A program made the translations under genes and the position numbers. A stretch of 64,000 nucleotides of DNA from Sphingopyxis italica (lineage in GTDB: Bacteria; Pseudomonadota; Alphaproteobacteria; Sphingomonadales; Sphingomonadaceae). The notes under the pieces were generated by a model that ran no database searches, was not told the origin of the DNA, and worked only from the letters and a program-made list of their open reading frames with translations. The stretch covers positions 124,001 through 188,000 of the forward strand of contig NZ_JAATIT010000003.1 in assembly GCF_011926545.1 (NCBI RefSeq), written 5' to 3'. Below are positions 46,800-54,947 of the stretch, piece after piece (within the stretch, counting starts at the first letter, position 1; every line of letters begins with the position of its first letter).

Positions 46800-46845
46800 G
46801 AACGGCTTTACCCGTTCGATGTTATCCAAAGACATCGAACAGGGG
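46800..46845 (+). promoter_or_regulatory. Leader with two mutually exclusive hairpins before the DUF4403 gene
   Basis: Hairpin 1 pairs GAACGG (46800-46805) with CCGTTC (46812-46817). Hairpin 2 pairs GTTCGATGT (46814-46822) with ACATCGAAC (46832-46840). They share 46814-46817, so only one can form at a time. The ribosome-binding site AGGGG (46841-46845) touches hairpin 2. Confidence 0.5.
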
Positions 46846-46851
46846 TCGTTC

Positions 46852-48321
46852 ATGCGCATCTCGATGCTTGCCGCGCTGCTTTTGCCGGGATTGCTCGCCA
46901 GCTGTGATCGCAAGACCGAAGTCGAGCCGCCGCCGCGCGCGACCGACAGGGCGCCTTCCCCGACGCAGACATCGCTGATCGCGGTGCCGATCGGCGCCAG
47001 CACCGCTTCGCTCAAACAGGCGCTTGAGCGCGCGGTGCCCAAGACGCTGTGGACGATCGACCGGCGCGAGCGCGAATGCGTAAAGACGCAGCGGGTCAAA
47101 CTCTTCGGCAAGAAGGTCAAGGTCACCCCGCCGATCGCCTGCACGATCGTCGGACGGGTGACACGCGGACCGCTGCGGCTGCGCAGCGAAGGGAATGAGT
47201 TCGTCGTCGATGTGCCGCTCCATGCGAAAATCAGCGCGCGCGACGTCGGCGGGGTGCTGAAGGGCGAGACCGCGACCGGCGCCGCGATGGCCCATGCGCG
47301 CGTTCGCATCGACCTGACGCCCGACTGGCGTACGCGGGGCAAGGCGCGCATCACCTATGGCTGGACCAAGGCGCCGGGGATCGATTTCCTCGGCCGCCGG
47401 ATCACCTTCACCGACCAGGCCGACGAAAAGCTGAAGCCCGTCGTCGCGAGCGTCGAGCGCGAGGTGACCCGCGAGATCGCGAAAATCGACATCCGCAAGC
47501 AGGCCGCCGACATCTGGCGGCAGGCGTTCACGTCGCTCGAACTCAACCGTGAAAATCCGCCGGTATGGATGCGCGTCATGCCGCAGCGCATCCTTTACGG
47601 CGGCTACCGGCTCGACGGGCGGCGGATCAACCTTAACCTCGGGGTCGAGGCGATAACCGAAACCTTTGTTTCAACGCGCCCGGCCGACCCCTCGCCTACG
47701 CCGCTCCCCCGCCTGGTCCGCGAAACGCCGAAACCGCATCTCGATGTGCGCGTGCCCGTGATCGCCGACTATGCGCAGTTGCAGCCCGTCGTCGACCGCG
47801 CGCTCGCCAAGCGGTCGAAGCGCCCCTTCGTCCTGCCCGAACTCGGCCCGATGATGGTCAAATTCGGCAAGTCGACGATCTATGGCGCGCCGGGCGGCCG
47901 TATCGCCGTCGGGGTCGACATCGAGGCAAAGCTGAAAGCGCGAACCGGCGCGCCGACCCGCGGCCGCATCTGGATGACCGCCCTTCCCGCGAATAGGCCG
48001 GGTTCGGCCCAGGTGCATTTCACCGACCTCGTCATCAACGGCGATACCGACGGCGTCGGCGGCGACCTTCTGATCATGCTCGGACGCAGCGAGGGGTTCG
48101 CTCCGCTCATCGCTGACGCGCTGACGCAGAATTTCACCCACGACCTGACCGAGCTTCAGGACAAGATTCGCCGAGCGGTCGACCAGCGGCGCGAAGGCGC
48201 CTTCGTCATCCGCACCCGCGTCGACCGCTTCGAAACCGGGGCGATCAAGGCCTATGGCAATGGCCTTTATCTGCCGGTGCGGATGGTCGGCGGAGCGAAC
48301 ATCGACTATCGTCCGCAGTGA
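46852..48321 (+). CDS. DUF4403 family lipoprotein
   Basis: A 489-residue lipoprotein starting MRISMLAALLLPGLLASC, with Cys18 as the lipidation site. The mature protein has the two-fold repeated DUF4403 pattern: SLIAVPIGASTASLKQALERAVP, MPQRILYGGYRLDGRRINLNLGVEAITETF and a second-half VRVPVIADYAQLQPVVDRAL. It probably belongs to a lipid-binding-like outer-membrane lipoprotein group of unknown function. AGGGG precedes the start; the leader can form alternative hairpins. A SecD-head-like exported protein follows after 23 bases. Confidence 0.85.
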   Translation: MRISMLAALLLPGLLASCDRKTEVEPPPRATDRAPSPTQTSLIAVPIGASTASLKQALERAVPKTLWTIDRRERECVKTQRVKLFGKKVKVTPPIACTIVGRVTRGPLRLRSEGNEFVVDVPLHAKISARDVGGVLKGETATGAAMAHARVRIDLTPDWRTRGKARITYGWTKAPGIDFLGRRITFTDQADEKLKPVVASVEREVTREIAKIDIRKQAADIWRQAFTSLELNRENPPVWMRVMPQRILYGGYRLDGRRINLNLGVEAITETFVSTRPADPSPTPLPRLVRETPKPHLDVRVPVIADYAQLQPVVDRALAKRSKRPFVLPELGPMMVKFGKSTIYGAPGGRIAVGVDIEAKLKARTGAPTRGRIWMTALPANRPGSAQVHFTDLVINGDTDGVGGDLLIMLGRSEGFAPLIADALTQNFTHDLTELQDKIRRAVDQRREGAFVIRTRVDRFETGAIKAYGNGLYLPVRMVGGANIDYRPQ

Positions 48322-48344
48322 CCCGACGACGAAAGGCTAAAACG

Positions 48345-48770
48345 ATGCGGCTGAACTTGGCGCCTGTCCTTCTCGCCTCCGCTCTACTGCTCTGCCCGGC
48401 AGCACTGACGGCGCAAGCTGTCGCTCAATCCGGCGCGGCTGCTGAAAAGGGCATCTGGATCGGAAACCTCGACCTCTGCCGTTCGGGTCCGGTCAAGGCG
48501 GTGGCGAGCATTGAACTCTACAGCAGCCTGCCCATCGTCAGCATCGTGCTGCCCGCGGCGTTACACGATGCGCTGGAGGAACTGACCGCCGCCAACATTG
48601 GCAAACCGTTGCCGATCCGCGTCAACGGTAGAGTCGTCAGCGAGCCGAATGTGAACGAACCGATCTCGGGCGGCGAACTCCAGATTTCGGGCGTCGATCA
48701 GGCGGAGGCCGACCGGATCGCGGCGGCCTTGCAAAGCTGCTCCACGGAAACGGCTAGAACAGGCGCGTAA
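48345..48770 (+). CDS. Exported protein with a stand-alone SecD P1-head-like domain
   Basis: A 141-residue protein with a signal peptide (MRLNLAPVLLASALLLCPAA, cleavage near AVAQ). The mature part ends in a segment, NIGKPLPIRVNGRVVSEPNV then NEPISGGELQISGVDQAEAD, which resembles the periplasmic P1-head domain of SecD (consensus GK-x-I-x-x-D/N-G-x-V-x-S-x-P, then ISGGxGQIxG). Two cysteines remain in the mature part. It follows the DUF4403 gene closely, AAAGG is present before the ATG, and its end overlaps the convergent pit gene by 17 bases. Its role is unknown. Confidence 0.75.
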   Translation: MRLNLAPVLLASALLLCPAALTAQAVAQSGAAAEKGIWIGNLDLCRSGPVKAVASIELYSSLPIVSIVLPAALHDALEELTAANIGKPLPIRVNGRVVSEPNVNEPISGGELQISGVDQAEADRIAAALQSCSTETARTGA

Positions 48771-49767
48771 TCGCGTAAAAGGCCGCCGCGACGATCGCGC
48801 TCGCGGGAATGGTGATGAACCACGCCGCGACGACATTGCCCGCGACGCCCCAGCGCACCGCGCTGGCGCGGCGCGCGACGCCGGCGCCGATGATGCTGCC
48901 GGTGATCGTGTGCGTCGTCGATACCGGGATGCCGAGCAGGCTGGCGGTGAACACCATGATCGACCCGCCCGTCGAGGCGGCGAAACCCTGATGGTGCGAC
49001 AGCTTGGTGATGCGACCGCCCATCGTTTCGATGATCTTCCACCCGCCCGACAGCGTGCCGAGCGCGATCGCGATGTAGCAGGCGAAGGCGACCCAGTGCG
49101 GGACGTGAAACTCGCCCGACAGATAGCCGGTCGAATAGAGCAGCACGGCGATGATCCCCATCGTCTTCTGCGCGTCGTTGAGCCCGTGGCTGAGCGAATA
49201 GGCGGCGGAAGAGAAGAGGTGGAGGGTGCGGAAAGTGCTTTCGGCAAATTTCGCCGTGGCGCGGCGGAGCGCCCAACTGCTGAGCAGCATCACGAGCATC
49301 GCGAGCAGCATACCGAGCATGGGCGACAGGAAGATCGCGATCACCGTCTTGTTGAGGCCGGTCCACTGAATGCCTTCGAACCCCGCATGCGCAACCCCCG
49401 CGCCGACGATCCCGCCGACGAGGGCGTGGCTGGACGAGGAGGGGATGCCCTTGAGCCAGGTAACGACATTCCAGAACATCGCGCCGACGAGCGCGCCGAA
49501 CACCACCGCCGGGGTCACCAGATCCTTGTCGATCAGCCCCGCGCCGATCGTCTCCGCCACCTTGTGCAGCGCCGGAAAGGCGAGGCTGAGGAAATAGGCG
49601 GCGAAGTTGAAGAAGGCGGCGAACAGTACCGCCTGCACCGGGCGCAGCAACCGCGTCGCAACCACCGTGGCGATACTGTTGGCCGCATCGTGCAGGCCGT
49701 TGAGGAAGTCGAACGCCAGCGCGAGGATGACGAGGCCGACGAGAAGCGGAAAGGCGATTTCGTGCAT
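48754..49767 (-). CDS. pit: Inorganic phosphate transporter, Pit family
   Basis: A 337-residue membrane protein that takes up phosphate (as a metal-phosphate complex) using the proton gradient. The duplicated family signatures are present: FDFLNGLHDAANSIATVV near the N-terminus and YSLSHGLNDAQKTMGI in the second half, with about ten hydrophobic segments and PVSTTHTITGSIIGAGV near the end. GGAG lies 9 bases before ATG 49767. The DUF47 partner gene lies upstream in the same direction, as expected, separated by a repeat. Confidence 0.95.
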   Translation of the reverse strand: MHEIAFPLLVGLVILALAFDFLNGLHDAANSIATVVATRLLRPVQAVLFAAFFNFAAYFLSLAFPALHKVAETIGAGLIDKDLVTPAVVFGALVGAMFWNVVTWLKGIPSSSSHALVGGIVGAGVAHAGFEGIQWTGLNKTVIAIFLSPMLGMLLAMLVMLLSSWALRRATAKFAESTFRTLHLFSSAAYSLSHGLNDAQKTMGIIAVLLYSTGYLSGEFHVPHWVAFACYIAIALGTLSGGWKIIETMGGRITKLSHHQGFAASTGGSIMVFTASLLGIPVSTTHTITGSIIGAGVARRASAVRWGVAGNVVAAWFITIPASAIVAAAFYAITRLF

Positions 49768-49792
49768 GGGTAGTCGCTCCGACCCTATAGGG

Positions 49793-49874
49793 CCGTTCGT
49801 GTCGAGCGAAGTCGAGACACCCATCGGCCGTACGCGGCTTCAATGGGCATCTCGACTTCGCTCGATGCGAACGG
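49793..49874. repeat. 82-nt inverted repeat (TCGAGCGAAGTCGAG), copy 2
   Basis: Same ends and length as the element at 43011-43092, with a few differences in the centre. It lies between the DUF47-encoding frame and pit. Confidence 0.85.
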
Positions 49875-49905
49875 ATTTTCTTGCGGCGGCATAATGGTCG
49901 CGCGC

Positions 49906-51030
49906 TTACGCGTGGTCGATGACCAGACCGTCGATTTCGTTCGCGACGTCCTCGAAACTGTCGGTGACGCGTTCGAGATGGCGGAACAGCTCGCGCGCGA
50001 TCAGGAAGCGCGTCGGGTTCGCTTCGCCATGTTCGCGGAACAGGCGCTTGAGGCCTGCGGCGTGGATATCGTCCGCATGCCCCTCCATCCGCACCAGCCG
50101 TTCGGTCAGTTCGTGGAGGCGCGGGCCGTTGGCGCCGATGTTGCGGAGCAGCGGCAGCGCCTCGGCCGTAAGGCGCGCGGCGTCGACGATGATGCCCGCG
50201 ATGTCGCGCATCTCGGGCTCGAATTCGGTGACGTCGTAAAGGTCGACCGCGCCGGCGGTCTTCTGCATCTCGTCGATCGCATCGTCCATCGAGGCGATCA
50301 GGTCGGTGATCGCGCTGCGGTCGAACGGCGTGAGGAAGGTGCGGCGGACGGTCTGAAGCACTTCGCGCGTGATCGCGTCGGCGTCATGTTCGCGCTCGAT
50401 GATTTCCTGGACATGGTCGGCCATGCCCTCGCCACCCTGCAGCATCCGCGACAAGGCGTTCGCCCCCGCGACGAGCGTGGCGGCGTGGCTTTCGAACAAT
50501 TCGAAGAAATTTCCCTGTCGCGGCAGCAAACGCTGAAACCATGCGAACATTCGGCTTACCCCTGTCTTGTCACCTATATTCTGCACCACGTCGCGCGGCT
50601 GCGCGACCGCGCGGAAGCCGCTGTCGCCGAACGAACGGATCAGCGCCTGCAAATCGGGTTCGTCGACCGCCGATGCGGCATCGCTGAACGAGAACCATTT
50701 GCGGTCGCGTTCGTCCATTTCCTTCCAGTCGGCGAGTTCATTGGTCACCGCGAGCGGAAAGACTTCGACATTGTACATGATCGACGCGCCGTTCGCGCGG
50801 CGCTTCCTATATTCATAGCTGCCGATCGGCGTCGGGCAGATAGCGCCGATGACGCCCGCTTCTTCTTCCGCCTCGACCGCCGCGGCGGCGTGGCGCGGCA
50901 TTCCGTTGAGCGGATTGCCCTTCGGCACCACCCAGCGTTTGGTTTCGCGTGATGTGATCAGCAGGATTTCGGTCGGGCCATCCTGCGCGGGGCCGCCGAA
51001 TCGATAGGGGAGAACCGCGATCTGGCGCAT
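49906..51030 (-). CDS. NUDIX hydrolase fused in frame to a DUF47 (PhoU-like) domain
   Basis: One open frame of 374 residues joins two proteins that are normally separate. Residues about 1-145 are a NUDIX hydrolase (RWVVPKGNPLNG, then VEAEEEAGVIG, where the metal-binding glutamates remain but the box arginine is valine, as in alphaproteobacterial DIPP-like members). From residue 161 (MFAWFQRLLPRQGNFFELF) begins a full-length DUF47/TIGR00153 protein, a PhoU-like regulator partnered with Pit. An internal ATG at 50550 has AGGGG 8 bases upstream, so DUF47 may also be made separately. ATG 51030 is preceded by AGGA. Confidence 0.85.
   Translation of the reverse strand: MRQIAVLPYRFGGPAQDGPTEILLITSRETKRWVVPKGNPLNGMPRHAAAAVEAEEEAGVIGAICPTPIGSYEYRKRRANGASIMYNVEVFPLAVTNELADWKEMDERDRKWFSFSDAASAVDEPDLQALIRSFGDSGFRAVAQPRDVVQNIGDKTGVSRMFAWFQRLLPRQGNFFELFESHAATLVAGANALSRMLQGGEGMADHVQEIIEREHDADAITREVLQTVRRTFLTPFDRSAITDLIASMDDAIDEMQKTAGAVDLYDVTEFEPEMRDIAGIIVDAARLTAEALPLLRNIGANGPRLHELTERLVRMEGHADDIHAAGLKRLFREHGEANPTRFLIARELFRHLERVTDSFEDVANEIDGLVIDHA
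50548..50563 (-). promoter_or_regulatory. Internal ribosome-binding site and ATG of the DUF47 part
   Basis: AGGGG (50563-50559) and an 8-base gap precede ATG 50550, exactly where DUF47 proteins usually start (MFxWFQRLLP). This would give a 214-residue protein of normal size. Confidence 0.6.
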
Positions 51031-51167
51031 GGGGATCAATCCTTTCCTATCGTTGATGCGGCGCGGTGGCCGAATGATGACAATCGGGTTTCGCCCCTAT
51101 GACAATAATGTGACAGCCACAAGGGACGGCCGCCTCTGAGCCCATACTTTCAAGGCTGTCAATTCGA

Positions 51168-51180
51168 TTGCAAAATGCAA
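51168..51180. promoter_or_regulatory. Palindrome upstream of the monooxygenase gene
   Basis: TTGCA and TGCAA around AAA form a perfect short inverted repeat 44 bases before the start of the monooxygenase gene. It is a possible regulator site; no regulator gene adjoins. Confidence 0.35.
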
Positions 51181-51223
51181 CGCGGTGCGTAAGCTGAACC
51201 CAAAGACAGATGGGAGACAGACG

Positions 51224-52762
51224 ATGGCAGGCACGGCGACGATGGAACGCCCCGTGGACGCAAAGGCTGCACCGGTCGATCAGGATGTGCTGATCGTCGG
51301 CGCCGGCATTTCGGGTATCGGCATGGCCGTGCATCTCCAGATGAATTGCCCCGACCATAGCTTCACCCTCGTCGAGCGCCGCGAACAGCTTGGCGGCACC
51401 TGGGATCTTTTCCGTTATCCGGGCATCCGTTCGGACAGCGACATGCACACGCTCGGTTTCATCTTCGAACCGTGGAAGCATGAAAAGTCGATCGCCGACG
51501 GCCCGGCGATCCTCGAATATCTCAATCGCATCGTCGATGAGCGCCATATTCGCGAGCGCATCCGCCTCGACAGCAAGGTCGTCGGCGCCGACTGGGATAG
51601 CGCCACGGCGCGCTGGACGGTAACGATGGAGGACAGCAAGGGTGCAACCTCGACGACGACCGCGCGCTGGCTTTATCTCGGCTCGGGCTATTATGACTAT
51701 GACGAGCCCTTCGACGCCGGGTTCGCGGGACGCGAGGATTTCGAGGGGCAGATCATCCACCCGCAATTCTGGCCCAAGGACCTCGATTATCGGGACAAGA
51801 AGATCGTCGTGATCGGATCGGGCGCGACCGCGGTCACGATCGTCCCGTCGATGAAGGAAGCCGCGCACGTCACGATGCTCCAGCGCACGCCGACCTGGTA
51901 TTTCATCCGCCCCGCCAAGGACGGTTTCGCCAACTTCCTGCGCAAATTCCTGCCCGAAAAGCTCGCTTACAAGATCACGCGGTTCAAGAATGTCCGCCTG
52001 CAGGACATCGCGTTCCGCCGGGCGCGTGAGAAGCCCGAGAAGGTCAAGGAATTCCTGACCAACAAGCTGAAGGCGAGCCTTGGCGACCATTATGACGCCG
52101 AGGCCTTCACTCCGCCCTACAATCCGTGGGAACAGCGGCTGTGCCTCGTCCCCGACGCCGATTTCTTCGAGGCGATGAAGGCGGGCGAGGCGTCGGTCGT
52201 GACAGATCATATCGAGCGGTTCGACGCGAGCGGCATCCAATTGAAGTCGGGCAAGCATCTGGACGCCGACATCATCATCACCGCGACCGGCCTCAAGCTT
52301 GCGGTCGCGGGCAAGATTCCGGTGCGCGTCGACGGCGCGCCCGTCGATTGGCACGACCACTTCTATTACAAGGCGTGCATGTTCTCGAACGTCCCGAACT
52401 TCTCGGCGGTGTTCGGCTATCTCAACGCGAGCTGGACGCTGCGCGCCGACGTCGTGTCCGAATATGTCTGCCGCGTGCTCAACCATATGAAGGACACCGG
52501 GACGACGGTCGCGACCCCCGCGCTCGCCGATCCGGCGAGCCTCGAAGAGGAAAATGTCTTCGACTTCTCGTCGGGCTATATCCAGCGCGGCTTGCACATC
52601 ATGCCCAAGAGCACGGCCGCGCTGCCATGGCGGCTCAGCCAGAATTATGTGCAGGACCGCGTCGACATGCGTACCGGCGCGATCGCCGACGGCGTGTTGA
52701 CCTTCAGCAACGCGAAGGCCGCGGCGACGGCAGCGCCGGCGGAGCTTGAAGCCGCCGAGTAA
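51224..52762 (+). CDS. FAD-dependent Baeyer-Villiger-type monooxygenase
   Basis: A 512-residue flavoprotein. The FAD motif GAGISGIG is at 26-33, the NADPH motif GSGATA near 199-204, and the fingerprint FEGQIIHPQFWP (near 173-184) fits FxGxxxHxxxWP of type I Baeyer-Villiger monooxygenases, so it should oxidise ketones to esters or lactones or oxidise soft heteroatoms (EthA-like). The natural substrate is unknown. GGGAG precedes the ATG. It stands alone and is convergent with a DUF3008 gene. Confidence 0.9.
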   Translation: MAGTATMERPVDAKAAPVDQDVLIVGAGISGIGMAVHLQMNCPDHSFTLVERREQLGGTWDLFRYPGIRSDSDMHTLGFIFEPWKHEKSIADGPAILEYLNRIVDERHIRERIRLDSKVVGADWDSATARWTVTMEDSKGATSTTTARWLYLGSGYYDYDEPFDAGFAGREDFEGQIIHPQFWPKDLDYRDKKIVVIGSGATAVTIVPSMKEAAHVTMLQRTPTWYFIRPAKDGFANFLRKFLPEKLAYKITRFKNVRLQDIAFRRAREKPEKVKEFLTNKLKASLGDHYDAEAFTPPYNPWEQRLCLVPDADFFEAMKAGEASVVTDHIERFDASGIQLKSGKHLDADIIITATGLKLAVAGKIPVRVDGAPVDWHDHFYYKACMFSNVPNFSAVFGYLNASWTLRADVVSEYVCRVLNHMKDTGTTVATPALADPASLEEENVFDFSSGYIQRGLHIMPKSTAALPWRLSQNYVQDRVDMRTGAIADGVLTFSNAKAAATAAPAELEAAE

Positions 52763-52765
52763 TCT

Positions 52766-52948
52766 CTAATCCGCGTGCTCGGGCTTGCCCTTGGTCGAGC
52801 CCTTGGCGAAATCCTCGAGCTCTTTTTCGGTCATGCTGTCTTCCATCTGTTTCGACGCGCCCTTGAGTTTAGACTTGGGTGTATCGCCGCGCTTGGCGCT
52901 GAGCGCGGCGCCGGCGGCTTTCTGCTGGGCTTTCGATTTGGCTGGCAT
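52766..52948 (-). CDS. DUF3008 family micro-protein
   Basis: A 60-residue basic protein of the DUF3008 family: MPAKSKAQQKAAGAALSAKR, then SKLKGASKQMEDSMTEKELEDFA. The family is short, hydrophilic and conserved in proteobacteria, without known function. AAAGGAG lies before the ATG. An SDR gene lies upstream in the same direction, separated by a 148-base inverted-repeat element. Confidence 0.9.
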   Translation of the reverse strand: MPAKSKAQQKAAGAALSAKRGDTPKSKLKGASKQMEDSMTEKELEDFAKGSTKGKPEHAD

Positions 52949-52969
52949 GGTCTCTCTCCTTTGCCCCCG

Positions 52970-53117
52970 CTAGGATCGATCGCCATTTAGTTCCTGGCGA
53001 GTCGAAAATGGCGGTTTTCCGTGACCCGGAGCGCAGCGTGCTTCTGCACGTGAGCACCGGAAGCGCGGAAAGTTGCCATTTGCAGGCCGGCAGGGGCTGA
53101 ATGGCGATCGATCCTAG
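52970..53117. repeat. 148-nt inverted-repeat element at an SDR stop codon
   Basis: Perfect 18-base arms (CTAGGATCGATCGCCATT at 52970-52987 and its complement at 53100-53117) enclose about 112 bases with further pairing blocks (CCGGAGCG/CGCTTCCGG-type). The stop codon of the SDR gene (TAG, 53116-53114) is part of the right arm. No gene is inside. Confidence 0.85.
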
Positions 53118-54049
53118 CCATTAACGATCGTGCCGCCATTGGGATGCAGCACCTGACCCGACATATAGCTGCTGTCGTCGCAGGCGAGGAACAGGAAGCA
53201 GGGCGCGACCTCATCGGGTTCGCCCGGCCGCTTCATCGGCGTGCTCTCGCCAAAGGCGGCGACCTTCTCGGCCGGCGCGCCGCCGCGCGGGTTGAGCGGG
53301 GTCCAGATCGGTCCGGGCGCGACGCCGTTCACCCGAATGCCCTTCTCGATCAGATTTTCGCTAAGCGAGCGGGTAAAGGCGGTGATCGCGCCCTTGGTGG
53401 CGCTGTAATCGAGCAGGCCCTTCGACCCCTGATACATCGTCACGCTGGTGCAATTGACGATCGCCGACCCTTTTTTGAGGTGCGGCAGCGCCGCCTGCAC
53501 CAGATAGAACATGCCGAAAATATTGGTCGCGAAGGTTCGCTGCAGCTGATCCTCGCCGATGTCGCGAATATCCGCCGCCGGATGCTGCTCGCCGGCGTTG
53601 TTGACCAAAATGTCGAGGCGGCCGAGCTTCTCGACCGTCTGTTCGACGATCCTCTCGCCGGCCTTGGGCTTGCCGACGTCGGCCTTGATCGCGATCGCGC
53701 GCCGCCCTTCGGCCTCGACGATCGCGGCGGTTTCGACGGCATCGGCCCGGTTCTCGAGATAGACGATCGCGACGTCGGCGCCCTCGCGCGCGAAGAGCGC
53801 GCAAACCGCGCGACCGATGCCACTGTCGCCGCCGGTGACGATCGCCACCTTGCCGTCGAGGCGGCCCGACCCCGGATAGCGCGGCTGCCATTTCGGCGCG
53901 CGGTCGAGGTCGGCTTCGCGGTCGGACGGCGGCTTGGCGATCGTCTTGCCGCTGCCCACGTCGCGGCGCAGCTTCGCCGCCGCGCTTCGCTTGCCTTTCT
54001 TTTCCTTCGCGCTTTCGCCGACCTTTCCGGCTTTGGGCTGCTTCGCCAT
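53114..54049 (-). CDS. SDR oxidoreductase, stress-protein type
   Basis: A 311-residue SDR with an N-terminal extension of about 60 lysine-rich residues, then KVAIVTGGDSGIGRAVC (cofactor motif TGGDSGIG), NNAGEQ, and the catalytic YSATKGA. It ends PNGGTIVNG. This arrangement matches the YhdF/YdaD-like group, named general stress proteins in Bacillus. The substrate is unknown. The stop codon lies in the inverted-repeat element. It reads leftward toward DUF3008. Confidence 0.9.
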   Translation of the reverse strand: MAKQPKAGKVGESAKEKKGKRSAAAKLRRDVGSGKTIAKPPSDREADLDRAPKWQPRYPGSGRLDGKVAIVTGGDSGIGRAVCALFAREGADVAIVYLENRADAVETAAIVEAEGRRAIAIKADVGKPKAGERIVEQTVEKLGRLDILVNNAGEQHPAADIRDIGEDQLQRTFATNIFGMFYLVQAALPHLKKGSAIVNCTSVTMYQGSKGLLDYSATKGAITAFTRSLSENLIEKGIRVNGVAPGPIWTPLNPRGGAPAEKVAAFGESTPMKRPGEPDEVAPCFLFLACDDSSYMSGQVLHPNGGTIVNG

Positions 54050-54064
54050 GCCTTGTCCTTTGGT

Positions 54065-54892
54065 TCAGTTGATGGGGAGAAAGTCGCGCGCGAACTCGTC
54101 CTTCACGACCTTGACGAGCGCGCCGGTCATCGGGAGGTTGATCTTGTAGCTTCCCTCGGCATAGGCGCCGATTTCATAAGGCGCGATCGCGATCGTCAGG
54201 CGGTCGAGATAGCGCCCGTCCGATGAGCCGAGCCACAATGTCTGCGCCGACGCCGGCGGGCATTTGGCGAAGACGCTGTCGGGCGCCTCCTCGATCCCCT
54301 TTGCCGCCTTCGCGCGCTTGATCCCGGCGCAAAAGGCGTCGCGGACCGCCGCGTCGAACGCCGCGCTGCTCTGAAACAGGTCGAGCGGCTTCATCCGCTT
54401 GCGCCGGTTGCGGTCCCAGATCAGCGTGTCAAAGGTCTGCATGCCGTGCGCACCGCCCGAATAGGTTCCGATTTCCGCCGACAGGCTGAGGAAGCGTGGG
54501 GTGCTGGTGACACGCTGCCAGGTCTGGAGATGGCTATGCTTGCGATAGGGGAAGCCATCCTTTTCCGCCGCGTCCTTGTCGCGCTGGGCCGCCGCGACCA
54601 GCGCCTCGCGTTTCGTCGCCCGGTCCTCGTCGAGCGCCTTCGCCAGCTCGGGGATCCGCGCGGCGTCGGCGGGATAGGCATAAGCGAACTCGATGAGGTC
54701 GGTGTTTTCGCTGACGTCCGACGCCGCCGCGCCCTTCGCGGCTTCGTCGGCGGCGGCCTGCGGCGGCGCGCCGGGCACCGATGCCGCGGCGACCTTTTCG
54801 GCCTTCGTCGGCCCGTCTTCGGAACAGCCCGCCAGCAACAGCGCGCCGGCAAGGATCGGAATGGCGTTTCGCCGGGATATGAAGATCATCAT
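54065..54892 (-). CDS. DUF3298/RsiV-like domain lipoprotein
   Basis: A 275-residue lipoprotein starting MMIFISRRNAIPILAGALL with the lipobox LLAGC, cysteine about residue 23. An alanine-rich linker precedes a domain with RFLSLSAEIGTYSGGAHGMQ and KRMKPLDLFQS, the pattern of the DUF3298 (RsiV-like) domain seen in sigma-factor and peptidoglycan-related sensors. Two cysteines lie in the C-terminal part. The start is not firmly set. It is divergent from leucyl aminopeptidase and follows the SDR region. Confidence 0.8.
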   Translation of the reverse strand: MMIFISRRNAIPILAGALLLAGCSEDGPTKAEKVAAASVPGAPPQAAADEAAKGAAASDVSENTDLIEFAYAYPADAARIPELAKALDEDRATKREALVAAAQRDKDAAEKDGFPYRKHSHLQTWQRVTSTPRFLSLSAEIGTYSGGAHGMQTFDTLIWDRNRRKRMKPLDLFQSSAAFDAAVRDAFCAGIKRAKAAKGIEEAPDSVFAKCPPASAQTLWLGSSDGRYLDRLTIAIAPYEIGAYAEGSYKINLPMTGALVKVVKDEFARDFLPIN

Positions 54893-54947
54893 GCGGACAT
54901 AACGCGAGGAATCGACAAAGTTTCCCGGCGGGCCTAGCACGGCTCGC

